Source: DAOTXK01 sp034435395 (GTDB lineage: Bacteria; Chloroflexota; Anaerolineae; Aggregatilineales; Ch27). From it: a DNA stretch of 13,453 nt. Positions within the stretch are counted from its first letter, which is position 1, and every line of letters begins with the position of its first letter. The notes below the pieces were generated by a model. It did no database searches. It saw nothing but the letters and a program-made list of their open reading frames with translations, and was not told where the DNA came from. Location: assembly GCA_034435395.1 (NCBI GenBank), contig DAOTXK010000293.1, positions 1 to 13,453 on the forward strand. The letters run 5' to 3'. Positions 13,063 to 13,453 of this stretch are shown one piece after another. The position numbers and the translations under genes are program-made.

Positions 13063-13133
13063 AATACCACTTCCGGCAGGCTCGTTCGTGATGGTCACGT
13101 CTCGCCGGTGGTGGCCTGACCTAATAATACCCC
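13033..13133. repeat. Two 14-bp direct repeats 87 bp apart
   Basis: CCCAATAATACCCC (13033-13046) recurs as CCTAATAATACCCC (13120-13133), one mismatch. The first copy is within the corA-like block, the second outside it. AT-containing repeats like this are uncommon in the window. Confidence 0.6.
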
Positions 13134-13453
13134 GTGTTCGGAGAGAAAGTGTAGAATACCCCTACCCTGATCGGGCCTTTACCCTCCTGGGCCTGAAAAC
13201 TCGGCGCGGAACGGGCGTCGCCCTGCCCTGGCGACCGTCATTTTTCTGAACTATCCCCTGAATGAGCGGGTGTGTCCAGTTTTCGGGGCATGGCACGGCC
13301 ACGCCGGTCGGGCGGCGATGATGGGCCGGAGTCCGCAGGGGGCATGAAGGAGCGGCCTGATTCTTCATTTTTTCCTCATGCAACCGAATCGGTAACGTCG
13401 TGTACAATAGGCGCAGCAGGATCAAGGAGGAATCCAGGACAGGAGCACACGCC
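13081..13453. other. Gene-poor right end
   Basis: I see no convincing gene in this stretch. The open frames on both strands give Arg/Pro-rich products without family resemblance. It contains a short hairpin with a T-run (13217-13245), an AT-rich patch (13360-13410) and the signals for a gene starting beyond the right edge. Confidence 0.6.
13404..13445 (+). promoter_or_regulatory. Leader of a gene that starts just outside the right edge
   Basis: A -10-like TACAAT (13412-13417 region, after ATCGGTAACGTCGTG) is followed by a strong Shine-Dalgarno AAGGAGG (13424-13430) and a second AGGAG (13441-13445). No ATG or GTG follows at suitable distance within the window, so the start codon probably lies a few bases past 13453. 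No good -35 box is seen. Confidence 0.4.

Noticed and set aside
13217..13245. GTCGCC/GGCGAC hairpin followed by TTTTT as a plus-strand terminator
   Set aside because: No plus-strand gene precedes it and the T-run is 5 nt away from a 6-bp stem; it may be chance or a relic of a lost gene.
12587..13249. 220-residue plus-strand frame at the right end
   Set aside because: It overlaps the methyltransferase in antisense and then the corA-like block. Its similarity to another antisense frame near 5500 only reflects the inverted DNA duplication.
13272..13296. Segment with GTCCAGTTTTCGGGGCAT considered as an insertion-sequence end
   Set aside because: It loosely resembles some IS termini, but there is no partner inverted repeat, target duplication or transposase in the window.
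13162..13425. 87-residue minus-strand frame
   Set aside because: Arg/Pro-rich, no recognisable domain, and its 5' end would sit on the promoter and Shine-Dalgarno of the plus-strand gene beyond the edge.
1..13453. tRNA, rRNA or riboswitch genes
   Set aside because: I looked for cloverleaf arms with a GTTCRA loop and for known riboswitch cores by eye and found none convincing; a covariance-model search would be decisive.

Overview
This is a 13.45 kb, GC-rich (roughly two-thirds G+C by eye) bacterial chromosomal window, dense in coding sequence. The gene types suggest the phylum Chloroflexota, probably an Anaerolineae-like lineage: an SH3-plus-beta-propeller protein with a Pro/Thr linker, a single-domain SpoIIAA/STAS-like protein, a FIST-domain sensor, an archaeal-type bifunctional phosphoglucose/phosphomannose isomerase, and a class V aminotransferase. 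The phylum is an inference from family knowledge; no rRNA, tRNA or other taxonomic marker is present.

Left part (1-2080): the 3' portion of a secreted-type SH3/beta-propeller protein runs off the left edge. It converges on a Nudix hydrolase gene whose 3' end is built from a 14-bp tandem repeat. Divergent promoters lie between the Nudix gene and the next block.

Plus-strand block (2081-5755): a PadR-family regulator overlaps a SAM-dependent methyltransferase gene. These are followed by a 12-helix MFS transporter, a CorA-type metal-ion transporter and a small unrecognised ORF. A near-consensus promoter with a palindrome over its -35 box precedes padR. The MFS gene carries an in-frame palindromic repeat in its central loop.

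Scar region (5756-6336): there is no intact gene here. It holds the N-terminal stump of a polysaccharide/O-antigen flippase on the minus strand, with a good-looking promoter still in front of it.

Minus-strand block (6337-12915), in transcription order from the right: a SAM methyltransferase, a FIST sensor with its own promoter, the PGI/PMI isomerase, a SpoIIAA/STAS-like protein, a medium-chain dehydrogenase that lacks the usual zinc ligands, and a class V aminotransferase preceded by a perfect CRP-type site. GC-rich hairpins separate several of these genes, so they look like mostly independent metabolic and sensing genes, not one operon.

Right part (12916-13453): this stretch is gene-poor. 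It contains an inverted, about 91% identical 87-bp copy of the corA 3' end and its downstream flank. At the right edge a strong Shine-Dalgarno points to a gene starting just outside the window.

I see no complete mobile element, CRISPR array or recognisable defence system. The unusual content is a set of small repeats and decay scars, a few regulatory sites, and some residue-level oddities in otherwise known families.
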